A DNA stretch of 64,000 nt from Kluyvera ascorbata_C (GTDB lineage Bacteria; Pseudomonadota; Gammaproteobacteria; Enterobacterales; Enterobacteriaceae), in contig NZ_JBIQOI010000001.1 in the NCBI RefSeq assembly GCF_044197065.1, forward strand, positions 372,001 through 436,000, in the 5' to 3' direction. The notes under the pieces were generated by a model, which was not told the DNA's origin, searched no databases, and worked only from the letters and a program-made list of their open reading frames with translations. Numbering within the stretch: position 1 is the stretch's first letter; every line of letters begins with the position of its first letter. Made by a program: the position numbers and the translations under genes. Shown here piece after piece: positions 42,836 to 51,283 of the stretch.

Positions 42836-43173
42836 CTGGCCTCGATACACCTTTCTCCCTGTATTATTCATACAGGGAGAATTGAAAAATAAATCCTCAG
42901 ATAAAATAATATCACCTGCTAATATATATTCTCGATATTTGATTTTTGTTTTTATTAAAAACCTCTGTGATTATTTCAATAAAATATGTTTGTGATCACG
43001 TATTGCTAATTAAATGAATGACGACGAATTTCTCCGCCGCTAACATCGCCCTCCGAAGAAAGAATATTTTTTATTGATAATAAATACCCTACACCTTTTT
43101 ATATTCATATTTTAAATATTAAAGCCAGTTCCTCACCGCTTTGGAGTCAACGATAACAACAGAGGACGATTGC
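42836..43173. other. AT-rich intergenic region with hairpin, before KdgM-type porin
   Basis: The 338 bp contain no gene I can support. TCTCCCTGTAT (42854-42864) and ATACAGGGAGA (42870-42880) form a perfect 11-bp hairpin after mdtQ, a likely transcript end although only a short A/T stretch follows. The rest is visibly AT-rich compared with neighbours, as in promoters silenced by H-NS. TTTGTGATCAC near 42988 resembles half of a CRP site. No KdgR box could be recognised. Confidence 0.6.
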
Positions 43174-43854
43174 GTGAAAAAATTAATAACCTTTGGGATG
43201 CTGGCTTTCGCCAGCGCGTCCGCACATGCGGTAACCGTCGACCTGCGCCATGAGTATACGGACGACAGTAAGGCGCAAAAGGACAGGGTGCTGGTATCAC
43301 ACCGCTTTGCTAACGGCTTTGGCTTCTCGGTTGAGGCAAAAAGCAAATCGGGCGGTGAACACTCGCGGAAAGCCTTTAATGACGTTGTTGATAATGGTAG
43401 CGAATATGTGGTGAGCTATCAGTTTAATGCGACGCCAGAAATAGCGATTCAACCCGGCCTGGCATTAGAAACTTCGTCATCGAAGTCAATTTATAAACCG
43501 TATATTCGTGGGCAATATAATTTTAGCAATGGTATTTATTTTGCGGCGCGATATCGCTACGAATATGTTCGCGATACTTCGGTGGATAAGGACGATGAAC
43601 ATATTAACCGTGGTGACGTATGGCTGGGCTATAAAACCGGGCCTTGGGCATTTGAAGGTAACTACCTTTATAAAAAGAGCGAAGATGTTAATCGCTATGA
43701 TAACGGTAAAGATGACTACGAGCTGAACTTCAAAACGGCCTACAGTATCGATAAAAACTGGAAGCCGTACGTGGAAATCGGCAATGTCTCGGTGCGAAAT
43801 ACTACCGATGAGCGTCAGACACGTTATCGTGTGGGCGTGCAGTATTCGTTTTAA
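43174..43854 (+). CDS. KdgM-family oligogalacturonate-type porin
   Basis: Outer-membrane porin of 226 residues: signal peptide KKLITFGMLAFASASAHA, then a 12-strand-type barrel with alternating arginine/aromatic residues and the terminal VGVQYSF. VTVDLRHEYTDDSKAQKDRV and the end TRYRVGVQYSF fit KdgM/NanC/OmpL relatives, which pass acidic oligosaccharides. The start is GTG 43174 with AGAGGA eight bases upstream. A longer TTG reading from 43141 is unlikely, as it hides the signal peptide. The GH28/GPH genes at 51694-54659 are possible partners. Confidence 0.85.
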   Translation: MKKLITFGMLAFASASAHAVTVDLRHEYTDDSKAQKDRVLVSHRFANGFGFSVEAKSKSGGEHSRKAFNDVVDNGSEYVVSYQFNATPEIAIQPGLALETSSSKSIYKPYIRGQYNFSNGIYFAARYRYEYVRDTSVDKDDEHINRGDVWLGYKTGPWAFEGNYLYKKSEDVNRYDNGKDDYELNFKTAYSIDKNWKPYVEIGNVSVRNTTDERQTRYRVGVQYSF

Positions 43855-43900
43855 GTCTTGCGTAATGCCCGGCGTCGCGTTGCTTGGCTGGGCTACCTAT

Positions 43901-43922
43901 AACCCGGCCTACGCCGGGTTTA
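43901..43922 (+). terminator. Hairpin terminator between porin and yohD
   Basis: AACCCGGC pairs with GCCGGGTT around CTAC, followed by TATT. It lies next to a degenerate CCGGGCTAC-family unit (about 43866-43897). It touches the yohD stop codon, so it probably serves both convergent genes. Confidence 0.65.
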
Positions 43923-44492
43923 TTCCTGCGGTTTTTTGGCTTCCCGATGTTTCATCCACCAGCGAACGGCAACTACGAGCACCACGACCAGCGCCAGCCA
44001 GATGAGATGCTTCAGATGCTTATCCAGATGGTGCAGCCATGGGCCAATGGCTTCTCCGCCCAGGTACCCGAGCGTGGTGAACAGCAGCGCCCAGATTAAC
44101 GCTCCCAGAATATTCAGCGGCAGGAAGATCTTCGGCGGCAGCCCGCTGGCGCCAATCAACAACGGCCCAATGACCCTGAAGCCATACATAAAACGGGTGC
44201 CAATCACGAACAGATAGGGACGGCTTTTAATCAGCCGCTGCGCCTTACGAATGCGCGCCTGATGGCGTGAAAAGCGCTTAAGCAGCCGCCCACCAAACCG
44301 CCGACCAAGCAGGTAAAGCAACTGGTCGCCAATCATGCCGCCCAGCGCCACAGAAATAACCACCAGCGGAAATTTTAACAGACCCTGATGTGCCACCACC
44401 CCGCCGAGCAGGGTAATGGTCTCGCCCTCCGCCATACTGCCGATGATCAATGCGGCGTAACCATAGTGGGAAATCAGGTTATTGATATCCAT
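43920..44492 (-). CDS. yohD: DedA-family membrane protein YohD
   Basis: Inner-membrane protein of 190 residues (E. coli 192). DedA/SNARE-associated family segments are seen: SMAEGETITLLGGVVAHQGLLKFP, ALGGMIGDQLLYLLGRRFGG, GTRFMYGFRVIGPLLIGASG and NILGALIWALLFTTLGYLGG. DedA proteins are linked to membrane lipid scrambling or undecaprenyl-phosphate recycling. A GTG start at 44504 is possible, but ATG 44492 matches E. coli and is downstream of AAGGAG. Confidence 0.94.
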   Translation of the reverse strand: MDINNLISHYGYAALIIGSMAEGETITLLGGVVAHQGLLKFPLVVISVALGGMIGDQLLYLLGRRFGGRLLKRFSRHQARIRKAQRLIKSRPYLFVIGTRFMYGFRVIGPLLIGASGLPPKIFLPLNILGALIWALLFTTLGYLGGEAIGPWLHHLDKHLKHLIWLALVVVLVVAVRWWMKHREAKKPQE

Positions 44493-44570
44493 GCAAACAC
44501 TCACTCCTTACTGCATCAATCCTTTAATCATACACCCTCACGCAAGAAGTGCGGCTGCGTCTATTTTTTG

Positions 44571-44618
44571 CGTTGTACATAAAACAATCTATTCATGTGA
44601 ATTATACTTAGTACAACG
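44571..44618 (+). promoter_or_regulatory. Inverted repeat flanking yohC promoter
   Basis: CGTTGTAC (44571-44578) and GTACAACG (44611-44618) form a perfect 8-bp inverted repeat 32 bp apart, enclosing a TATACT -10-like box at 44604-44609. It could be an operator; the regulator is unknown. Confidence 0.4.
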
Positions 44619-44646
44619 TGGTACGAAGCCGTGCTGAGGAGGCGTT

Positions 44647-45234
44647 ATGAACCATGTATGGGGACTCTTCTCCCACCCTGATAAAGAGATGCATGTTATT
44701 CGCAGTGAGAATGAAACTGTCTCTCACCACTATATGCATCATGTGCTGGTGATGGCGGCCATTCCGGTGGTGTGCGCGTTTATCGGTACCACCCAGCTTG
44801 GCTGGAATTTTGGTGAAGGCACCGTGGTCCGGCTATCGCTGATGACCGGTCTTGGGCTTGCCGTGCTCTTTTATGCGCTGATGCTGGCGGGCGTCGCGGT
44901 GATGGGGCGGGTTATCTGGTGGATGGCGCGCCACTATCCACAGCGTCCTTCACTCAAGCGCTGTATGGTGTTTGCCGGTTACGTGGCGACGCCTATCTTC
45001 CTGAGCGGTATTGTGGCGCTCTATCCGCTGGTGTGGCTGTGCGCGCTGGTAGGGACGGTGGCGTTGTTCTACACCGGGTACCTGCTCTACGTCGGCATTC
45101 CTACCTTCCTCAATATTAACCGGGAAGAGGGGCTGAGTTTCGCCAGTTCCACTCTGGCGATTGGGGTGCTGGTGCTGGAAGTGCTGCTGGCGTTAACCGT
45201 GGTGCTATGGGGCTACGGGTACAGGCTGTTTTAA
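44647..45234 (+). CDS. yohC: Yip1-domain inner-membrane protein YohC
   Basis: Integral membrane protein of 195 residues, the same as E. coli YohC, with five TM segments and near identity in GRVIWWMARHYPQRPSLKRCMVFAGYVATP. The function is unknown. GAGGAGG precedes the ATG. It lies between yohD (divergent) and pbpG (same strand). Confidence 0.94.
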   Translation: MNHVWGLFSHPDKEMHVIRSENETVSHHYMHHVLVMAAIPVVCAFIGTTQLGWNFGEGTVVRLSLMTGLGLAVLFYALMLAGVAVMGRVIWWMARHYPQRPSLKRCMVFAGYVATPIFLSGIVALYPLVWLCALVGTVALFYTGYLLYVGIPTFLNINREEGLSFASSTLAIGVLVLEVLLALTVVLWGYGYRLF

Positions 45235-45243
45235 CCCGCTGAA

Positions 45244-45381
45244 TGCATTGCTGATGTGAATGTGGATTGCGTCAGCAATGCAGCATTTATTCACTATTCT
45301 TTTCTGGTAGATGCCGCGTACTCCGCGCTATGATGGGCTATTCCGCTTCGTACCCCTTAGGTACGAGGCGGTTGTCTATCA
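45244..45381 (+). promoter_or_regulatory. Two hairpins in the yohC-pbpG interval
   Basis: TGCATTGCTGA (45244-45254) and TCAGCAATGCA (45272-45282) form a perfect 11-bp inverted repeat after yohC. Further on, CCGCTTCGTACC (45343-45354) pairs with GGTACGAGGCGG (45360-45371) around CCTTA, allowing one G-T pair. A TATGAT box near 45329 may be the pbpG -10, placing the second hairpin in the pbpG leader. Confidence 0.5.
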
Positions 45382-45414
45382 TAATGTGCATAAATAACCG
45401 CCAGAATACTCACC

Positions 45415-46368
45415 ATGCAGAAATTTCGCGTTTCCCTGCTCAGCCTTGCCCTTGTGCTGGCTGTGCCTTTTGCGCCTCAGGCGAGTGCAAAAACGGCCGT
45501 GACCGCCGTAGCCTCGCAGCCGGAAATTGCTTCCGGTAGCGCGATGATTGTCGATCTTGAAACGAACAAAGTTATTTACGCCAACCAGCCGGATCTGGTG
45601 CGCCCGATGGCCTCTATCACCAAGCTGATGACGGCGATGGTGGTGCTGGACGCGCATTTACCGCTGGATGAGATCCTGACTGTGGATATCAGCCACACGC
45701 CAGAGATGAAAGGGATTTACTCCCGCGTACGCCTGAACAGCCAGATTAGCCGTAAAAATATGTTGCTACTGGCGCTGATGTCTTCAGAAAACCGCGCGGC
45801 GGCGAGCCTGGCTCACCACTATCCGGGCGGCTATGACGCGTTTATCCGTGCGATGAACGCCAAGGCAAAATCGCTGGGGATGACCAACACCCGCTACGTT
45901 GAGCCAACCGGGCTGTCGATTCATAACGTCTCGACCGCGCGCGACCTGACGAAGCTGCTGATTGCTACCAAACAGTACCCGCTGATTGGCCAGCTCAGCA
46001 CCACCAAAGAAGATACCGCGACTTTCGCCCATCCGGCCTATACGCTGCCGTTCCGCAATACTAACCATCTGGTGTATCGCGATAACTGGAGCATTCAGTT
46101 GACCAAAACCGGCTTTACCAACGCCGCGGGTCACTGCCTGGTGATGCGCACCGTGATGAACAAACGTCCGGTGTCGATGGTGGTGATGGATGCATTCGGC
46201 AAATATACCCACTTTGCCGACGCCAGCCGTCTGCGTACGTGGGTTGAAACCGGGAAGGTGATGCCGGTGCCTGCGGCAGCGCTGAGCTATAAAAAGCAGA
46301 AGGAAGCCCAGGTGGAAGGCGATATCGCCAGAGCCCAGAGAAGCGGGCAAACCACCCAGGACGATTAA
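45415..46368 (+). CDS. pbpG: D-alanyl-D-alanine endopeptidase PBP7
   Basis: Low-molecular-weight penicillin-binding protein that cleaves peptide cross-links in murein. It is 317 residues: signal peptide to about residue 25 (PFAPQASA), catalytic S67-I-T-K70, S124-E-N126 and a KTG box (LTKTGFTNAAG). It matches E. coli PbpG over its length. Its stop codon abuts the stop of the convergent acetyltransferase gene with no base between. Confidence 0.97.
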   Translation: MQKFRVSLLSLALVLAVPFAPQASAKTAVTAVASQPEIASGSAMIVDLETNKVIYANQPDLVRPMASITKLMTAMVVLDAHLPLDEILTVDISHTPEMKGIYSRVRLNSQISRKNMLLLALMSSENRAAASLAHHYPGGYDAFIRAMNAKAKSLGMTNTRYVEPTGLSIHNVSTARDLTKLLIATKQYPLIGQLSTTKEDTATFAHPAYTLPFRNTNHLVYRDNWSIQLTKTGFTNAAGHCLVMRTVMNKRPVSMVVMDAFGKYTHFADASRLRTWVETGKVMPVPAAALSYKKQKEAQVEGDIARAQRSGQTTQDD

Positions 46369-46926
46369 TTATTCCGGCAGCGTCCAGTCACCGTCGTTGA
46401 GTGGACGCTGCATGATTACCGTATCCCGCCAGTCACCCATCTTGTAGCCCACGCTACGCAGTTGACCCACCACCTCGAAACCGTGCTTTTTATGCAGGCG
46501 CAGCGACCCGGTATTGTTATTGCCGTCGCCAATCACCGCCAGCAGTTGCCGCCACGGCCCTTGCTCGCAAATGGCAATCAACGCCGATAACAGTTTGCTG
46601 CCGATACCGTGCGCCGTCATGGTGGTGTCGACGTAGATAGACTCTTCGAGGGTATAACGATAGGCCGGGCGAGGGCGATAGTGATTCGCATAGCAGTAGC
46701 CAACGACTTCACCGCGATAGAGCGCCACTAGCCACGGCAGGCCTTTCTCCTGAATATTGCGCATCCGCTGCTGCATTTCATCAATAGATGGCGGCACCTC
46801 TTCAAACGAGGCGCGGCCATTAAGAACGTGCCAGGCATACAGCGCGGCAATGGCTTGTACATCGTCAGCCTGCGCGTTACGGATTTCAACATCGCCGTCG
46901 CGGGTGACATCAAGCGTAGACATCAT
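46369..46926 (-). CDS. GNAT acetyltransferase, phosphinothricin/methionine sulfoximine type
   Basis: Single GNAT domain of 185 residues. Motif A is VDTTMTAHGIGSKLLSALI; GDGNNNTGSLRLHKKHGFEVVG is the characteristic motif B of the PAT/Bar/YncA group, and GYKMGDWRDTVIMQRPL closes the fold. The group N-acetylates methionine sulfone/sulfoximine or phosphinothricin-like amino acids. Two ATGs are adjacent (46926, 46923) after AAGGA. A longer reading to 46989 starts MALRLSGLQ, which is translated REP sequence and not a real N terminus. Confidence 0.86.
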   Translation of the reverse strand: MMSTLDVTRDGDVEIRNAQADDVQAIAALYAWHVLNGRASFEEVPPSIDEMQQRMRNIQEKGLPWLVALYRGEVVGYCYANHYRPRPAYRYTLEESIYVDTTMTAHGIGSKLLSALIAICEQGPWRQLLAVIGDGNNNTGSLRLHKKHGFEVVGQLRSVGYKMGDWRDTVIMQRPLNDGDWTLPE

Positions 46927-46974
46927 TGTATTCCTTATGGTTTCCATCGTGAATCTGGCTCTTTGTAGGCCTGA

Positions 46975-47044
46975 TAAGCGCAGCGCCATCAGGCATGGTG
47001 CGGCACGTTGCGGGATGGCGGCGTATCCGCCTTATCCGGCCTAC
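46975..47044. repeat. REP pair (BIME) between acetyltransferase gene and dld
   Basis: GTAGGCCTGATAAGCGCAGC...CATCAGGC and the inverted GCGGGATGGCGGCG...TTATCCGGCCTAC. It is directly downstream of dld on the minus strand. Confidence 0.92.
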
Positions 47045-47054
47045 AATGAGCCTG

Positions 47055-47082
47055 CCGACGTTGTATTACACGTCGGTTTTTT
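47055..47082 (+). terminator. Hairpin with T run overlapping the dld stop
   Basis: CCGACGT (47055-47061) pairs with ACGTCGG (47070-47076) and six T follow on the plus strand. The dld stop codon lies in the loop. The T run would stop plus-strand transcripts, yet no plus-strand gene precedes it closely; on the minus strand it can only act as a 3'-end hairpin. Confidence 0.45.
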
Positions 47083-48787
47083 CGCCCCAATACTTGAGCT
47101 TGCTGGTTTTTCCGATCCCCGGGTTCATGCTGTTGGTCGGATCGTTTTCGCGATAATGGCGCTTCAGGTTCTCATCCGCTTCATACAGGTGCCCGACGTT
47201 ATGCTCTGCCGGGTACTGTGCGCCGCGTTCACGCAGCAGGGCCAGCATCTGCTCTTTGACGTCGTGCGGATCGACCCCTTTCTTCACGATATAATCCTGG
47301 TGGAAAACGTAACACATAAAGTGCCCGTAATAGAGCTTATGCACCAGCTTGCTGTCGATCTCCGCCGGCAGATGCTCGAACCACTCGGTATCGTTACGAC
47401 GCAGCGCGATATCCAACGCCAGAATATCCTCCACCTCATCGGCGTGAACCGCCTGATAGCGGATAGCCGCACCCGCCGCCGCGAAGCGGTGCAGGAACGC
47501 TTTGCTGCCTTCTTCCGGCGTACAGACGAAGAAGTCACCTTCCGCGTCTTTAAAGTATTCACTTAGCCACGCCTGCGCTTCATCGATGCCGTCGCCGGCC
47601 ATTTTCAACAGCAGGTGATGCTCGTATTTATCGCGCCAGGTTTTCATGCGTTCCGGCAGATGCGCCGGGAAAGCGTGCCCCAGCTTTTGCATAAAGCGGT
47701 CGGTGAAGTGCGGCTTGAACAGCGACACTTTTTCCAGCATGGCGTCGGCACGGCCCTTCAGGGTGAAGAAGAACGGCATTTTGTCGGTGCCGAGCTTGTC
47801 GATCATCAGAAAGGTGTCTTTGCCGTACTGCTCGGCAATATCGTAGATATCGCGGTGCATATACTCGCCCGCTACCGGCAGGTTTTTGAACTCGGCCAGG
47901 ATATGGCGGCGAATTTCGGTCAGCACGTCAGGCTGGTTGGTGCCAATGTAGAACACCTGCTGGCGTTTTTCCGCCGGGAAGGTGTCGAGGCGTACCGCAA
48001 ACACCGCCAGTTTTCCCGCGCAGCCGGAAGATTCAAACAGACGTTCCGGGTCGGCGTTGTAGCGCGCTGGCGTATCGGCATTCACGTCGCGCACGCGATT
48101 CACGTAGTCATAGTCATGGGCGTGGCGACCATCGTGTCGCACGTCGCTGTCTTTGACGCGCTCGTCGTCGAGCTTGCTGAGGATCTGCTCCGGGCTCTCG
48201 CCAAGGTCAATGCCCAGATGGTTAACCAGCGTCAGCTTGCCCTGTTCATCAATGCGCGCAAACAGCGACATTTCGGTATAGGCCGGGCCGCGCTGCACCA
48301 GCGAGCCGCCGGAGTTGTTGCAGATACCGCCAATCACCGAGGCACCGATACAGGAAGAACCAATCACCGAGTGCGGCTCGCGGCCAAAGGGCTTCAGCGC
48401 TTTTTCCAATGAATAAAGCGTGGTGCCCGGCCATGCCAGTACCTGCTCGCCGTTATCCAGCAGGTGCAGCTTATCGAGACGCAGGGTGCTGATAATGACG
48501 ATATCGCGGTCGTAGTCGTTACCGCTTGGGGTTGAACCTTCGGTCAGACCGGTGTTAGCGGCCTGCATCAGAATAATTTTATCGGCGTTGACGCAGGCGT
48601 TCAGCACGCGCCACAGCTCAAGCAGGGAGCCGGGGAAGACCACGGCCAGCGCGTCGCCGTGGCCAGAACGGAAGCCTTTGCGATAGCGAGCGGTTTTAGC
48701 GGGGTCGGTCAGCAGGTGGGCGTGACCAACCAGGCGGGAGAGTTCGTTAATCAGCGCATTATTATCAGTTGTGGTTTGAGAAGACAT
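47066..48787 (-). CDS. dld: Quinone-dependent D-lactate dehydrogenase
   Basis: Peripheral membrane FAD enzyme that oxidises D-lactate to pyruvate and feeds electrons to quinones. It is 573 residues (E. coli 571). The FAD-binding PCMH domain shows MQAANTGLTEGSTPSGNDYDRD, SVIGSSCIGASVIGGICNNSGGSLVQRG and SSGCAGKLAVFAVRLDTFPA. The C-terminal membrane-binding domain includes HHLLLKMAGDGIDEA and MNPGIGKTSKLKYW. ATG 48787 has AAGGAG at correct spacing; the frame is open eight codons further. It lies divergent from bglX, as in E. coli. Confidence 0.97.
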   Translation of the reverse strand: MSSQTTTDNNALINELSRLVGHAHLLTDPAKTARYRKGFRSGHGDALAVVFPGSLLELWRVLNACVNADKIILMQAANTGLTEGSTPSGNDYDRDIVIISTLRLDKLHLLDNGEQVLAWPGTTLYSLEKALKPFGREPHSVIGSSCIGASVIGGICNNSGGSLVQRGPAYTEMSLFARIDEQGKLTLVNHLGIDLGESPEQILSKLDDERVKDSDVRHDGRHAHDYDYVNRVRDVNADTPARYNADPERLFESSGCAGKLAVFAVRLDTFPAEKRQQVFYIGTNQPDVLTEIRRHILAEFKNLPVAGEYMHRDIYDIAEQYGKDTFLMIDKLGTDKMPFFFTLKGRADAMLEKVSLFKPHFTDRFMQKLGHAFPAHLPERMKTWRDKYEHHLLLKMAGDGIDEAQAWLSEYFKDAEGDFFVCTPEEGSKAFLHRFAAAGAAIRYQAVHADEVEDILALDIALRRNDTEWFEHLPAEIDSKLVHKLYYGHFMCYVFHQDYIVKKGVDPHDVKEQMLALLRERGAQYPAEHNVGHLYEADENLKRHYRENDPTNSMNPGIGKTSKLKYWGEKTDV

Positions 48788-48985
48788 TCTCCACTCCTTG
48801 TGGCGAGACAATTTTGTCGTTTCTAAGAATAGCGCTTTGTATGATCATTTGGTGAGTGAATGTTTCTAAAAATCAGAGAATAACCTTGGCTTTCTTTACC
48901 GCCGTCCTTTAAGTTTATGGCAAACTGCGTTTTTTCATCGACTCTCGCCGCGCTACCCGGCATGGAATAAAGAGATTACAAGAAT

Positions 48986-51283
48986 ATGAAATGGCTACTT
49001 TCTGTTGGCGTCGCCGTGAGCCTGGCGCTGCAACCCGCTCTGGCGGAGGATCTGTTCGGCAATCACCCCCTCACACCTCAGGCGCGTGACGCTTTTGTGA
49101 CCGGTCTGCTCAAGAAGATGACGGTCGATGAAAAAATCGGTCAGCTCCGTCTGATTAGCGTCGGGCCGGATAACCCGAAAGAAGCCATCCGCGACATGAT
49201 CAAAGAAGGGCAGGTGGGGGCGATTTTTAACACCGTTACCCGCCAGGATATCCGCGCCATGCAGGATCAGGTGATGTCGCTGAGCCGCCTGAAAATTCCA
49301 CTGTTCTTCGCCTACGATGTGGTGCACGGTCAGCGTACCGTCTTCCCGATTAGCTTAGGGCTGGCCTCCACCTTCAACCTCGACGCGGTGAAAACCGTGG
49401 GCCGCGTTTCGGCCTATGAAGCGGCGGACGACGGTCTGAACATGACCTGGGCGCCGATGGTCGACGTATCCCGCGACCCGCGCTGGGGCCGTGCCTCCGA
49501 AGGCTTTGGCGAAGATACCTGGTTAACTTCTATTATGGGTGAAACCATGGTTGAAGCGATGCAGGGCAAAAGCCCGGCGGATCGCTACTCGGTGATGACC
49601 AGCGTTAAGCACTTTGCCGCCTACGGCGCGGTTGAAGGCGGAAAAGAGTACAACACTGTCGACATGAGCCCGCAGCGCCTGTTCAACGATTATATGCCGC
49701 CGTACAAAGCGGGGCTGGATGCCGGTAGCGGCGCGGTGATGATCGGCCTGAACTCGCTGAACGGCACCCCGGCTACCGCCGATGCCTGGCTGATGAAAGA
49801 CGTGCTGCGTAAGCAGTGGGGCTTTAAAGGTATCACCGTTTCCGACCACGGGGCCATCAAAGAGCTGATTAAACACGGCGTGGCTTCTGACCCGGAAGAT
49901 GCGGTGCGCGTGGCGCTGAAAGCCGGCATCGACATGAGTATGAGCGACGAGTTCTACAGCAAATACCTGCCGGGGCTGATCAAGTCTGGCAAGGTGACGA
50001 TGGCGGAACTCGACGATGCCACCCGTCACGTGCTGAATGTCAAATATGACATGGGGCTGTTTAACGACCCGTATAGCCACTTAGGGCCGAAAGATTCTGA
50101 TCCGCAGGACACCAACGCTGAAAGCCGTCTGCACCGCGCCGAAGCGCGTGACGTCGCTCGTCAGAGCCTGGTACTGCTGAAAAACCGTCTGGAAACCCTG
50201 CCGCTGAAGAAAAATGCCACCGTTGCCGTCGTCGGCCCGCTGGCGGACAGCCAACGCGATGTGATGGGCAGTTGGTCTGCCGCAGGCGTTGCCGCGCAGT
50301 CAGTCACCGTACTGACCGGCATTAAGAACGTGATGGGCAACGAAGGCAAAGTGGTTTATGCCAAAGGCGCTAACGTCACGAATGACAAAGGCATCGTCGA
50401 CTTCCTGAACCTGTACGAAGAGGCGGTGAAGGTTGATCCGCGCTCGCCGCAGGCGATGATTGATGAAGCGGTCACCGCGGCGAAACAGTCCGATGTGGTC
50501 GTTGCCGTGGTCGGCGAAGCGCAGGGCATGGCGCACGAAGCCTCCAGCCGTACCGAGCTTTCCATTCCAAAAAGCCAGCAGGATCTGATTGCCGCGCTGA
50601 AAGCCACCGGTAAGCCGCTGGTCTTAGTGCTGATGAACGGCCGTCCGCTGACGCTGGTGAAAGAAGATCAGCAGGCTGACGCCATTCTGGAAACCTGGTT
50701 TGCCGGTACCGAAGGCGGTAACGCCATCGCCGACGTGCTGTTTGGCGACTACAACCCGTCCGGTAAGCTGCCGATGTCCTTCCCGCGCTCCGTGGGGCAG
50801 ATTCCGCAGTACTACAGCCACCTGAATACCGGTCGCCCGTACAATGCCGACAAGCCGAACAAATACACCTCGCGCTACTTCGATGAAGCGAATGGCCCGC
50901 TGTATCCGTTTGGCTATGGCCTGAGTTACACCACCTTCTCGGTTTCGGACGTGAAGCTGTCTGCGCCAACCATGAAAGCGGACGGCAGCGTGACCGCCAG
51001 CGTGCAGGTGACCAACACCGGCAAGCGTGAAGGCGCAACGGTTATCCAGATGTATTTGCAGGATGTGACCGCTTCGACGAGCCGTCCGGTTAAGCAGCTG
51101 AAAGGATTTGAGAAAGTGACCCTCAAGCCGGGTGAAACCCAAACCGTCAGCTTCCCGATTGACGTTAACGCGCTGAAGTTCTGGAACCAGCAGATGAAAT
51201 ACGCGGCGGAGCCGGGCAAGTTTAACGTCTTTATCGGCGTGGATTCGGCGCGCGTGAAGCAGGGCGAATTCGAGCTGCTGTAA
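48986..51283 (+). CDS. bglX: Periplasmic beta-glucosidase BglX (GH3)
   Basis: Secreted beta-glucosidase of 765 residues, as in E. coli. Signal peptide KWLLSVGVAVSLALQPALA-E, GH3 N-terminal barrel with nucleophile D287 (ITVSDHGA), C-terminal GH3 domain (about 385-630; LETWFAGTEGGNAIADVLFG), and an FnIII-like domain ending FNVFIGVDSARVKQGEFELL. It acts on short beta-glucosides in the periplasm and may release glucose before uptake. Not obviously in an operon. Confidence 0.97.
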   Translation: MKWLLSVGVAVSLALQPALAEDLFGNHPLTPQARDAFVTGLLKKMTVDEKIGQLRLISVGPDNPKEAIRDMIKEGQVGAIFNTVTRQDIRAMQDQVMSLSRLKIPLFFAYDVVHGQRTVFPISLGLASTFNLDAVKTVGRVSAYEAADDGLNMTWAPMVDVSRDPRWGRASEGFGEDTWLTSIMGETMVEAMQGKSPADRYSVMTSVKHFAAYGAVEGGKEYNTVDMSPQRLFNDYMPPYKAGLDAGSGAVMIGLNSLNGTPATADAWLMKDVLRKQWGFKGITVSDHGAIKELIKHGVASDPEDAVRVALKAGIDMSMSDEFYSKYLPGLIKSGKVTMAELDDATRHVLNVKYDMGLFNDPYSHLGPKDSDPQDTNAESRLHRAEARDVARQSLVLLKNRLETLPLKKNATVAVVGPLADSQRDVMGSWSAAGVAAQSVTVLTGIKNVMGNEGKVVYAKGANVTNDKGIVDFLNLYEEAVKVDPRSPQAMIDEAVTAAKQSDVVVAVVGEAQGMAHEASSRTELSIPKSQQDLIAALKATGKPLVLVLMNGRPLTLVKEDQQADAILETWFAGTEGGNAIADVLFGDYNPSGKLPMSFPRSVGQIPQYYSHLNTGRPYNADKPNKYTSRYFDEANGPLYPFGYGLSYTTFSVSDVKLSAPTMKADGSVTASVQVTNTGKREGATVIQMYLQDVTASTSRPVKQLKGFEKVTLKPGETQTVSFPIDVNALKFWNQQMKYAAEPGKFNVFIGVDSARVKQGEFELL

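Noticed and set aside
46927..46989. N-terminal extension of the acetyltransferase beginning MALRLSGLQ
   Set aside because: These residues are the translation of a REP unit, and a good ribosome site exists at the internal ATG pair.
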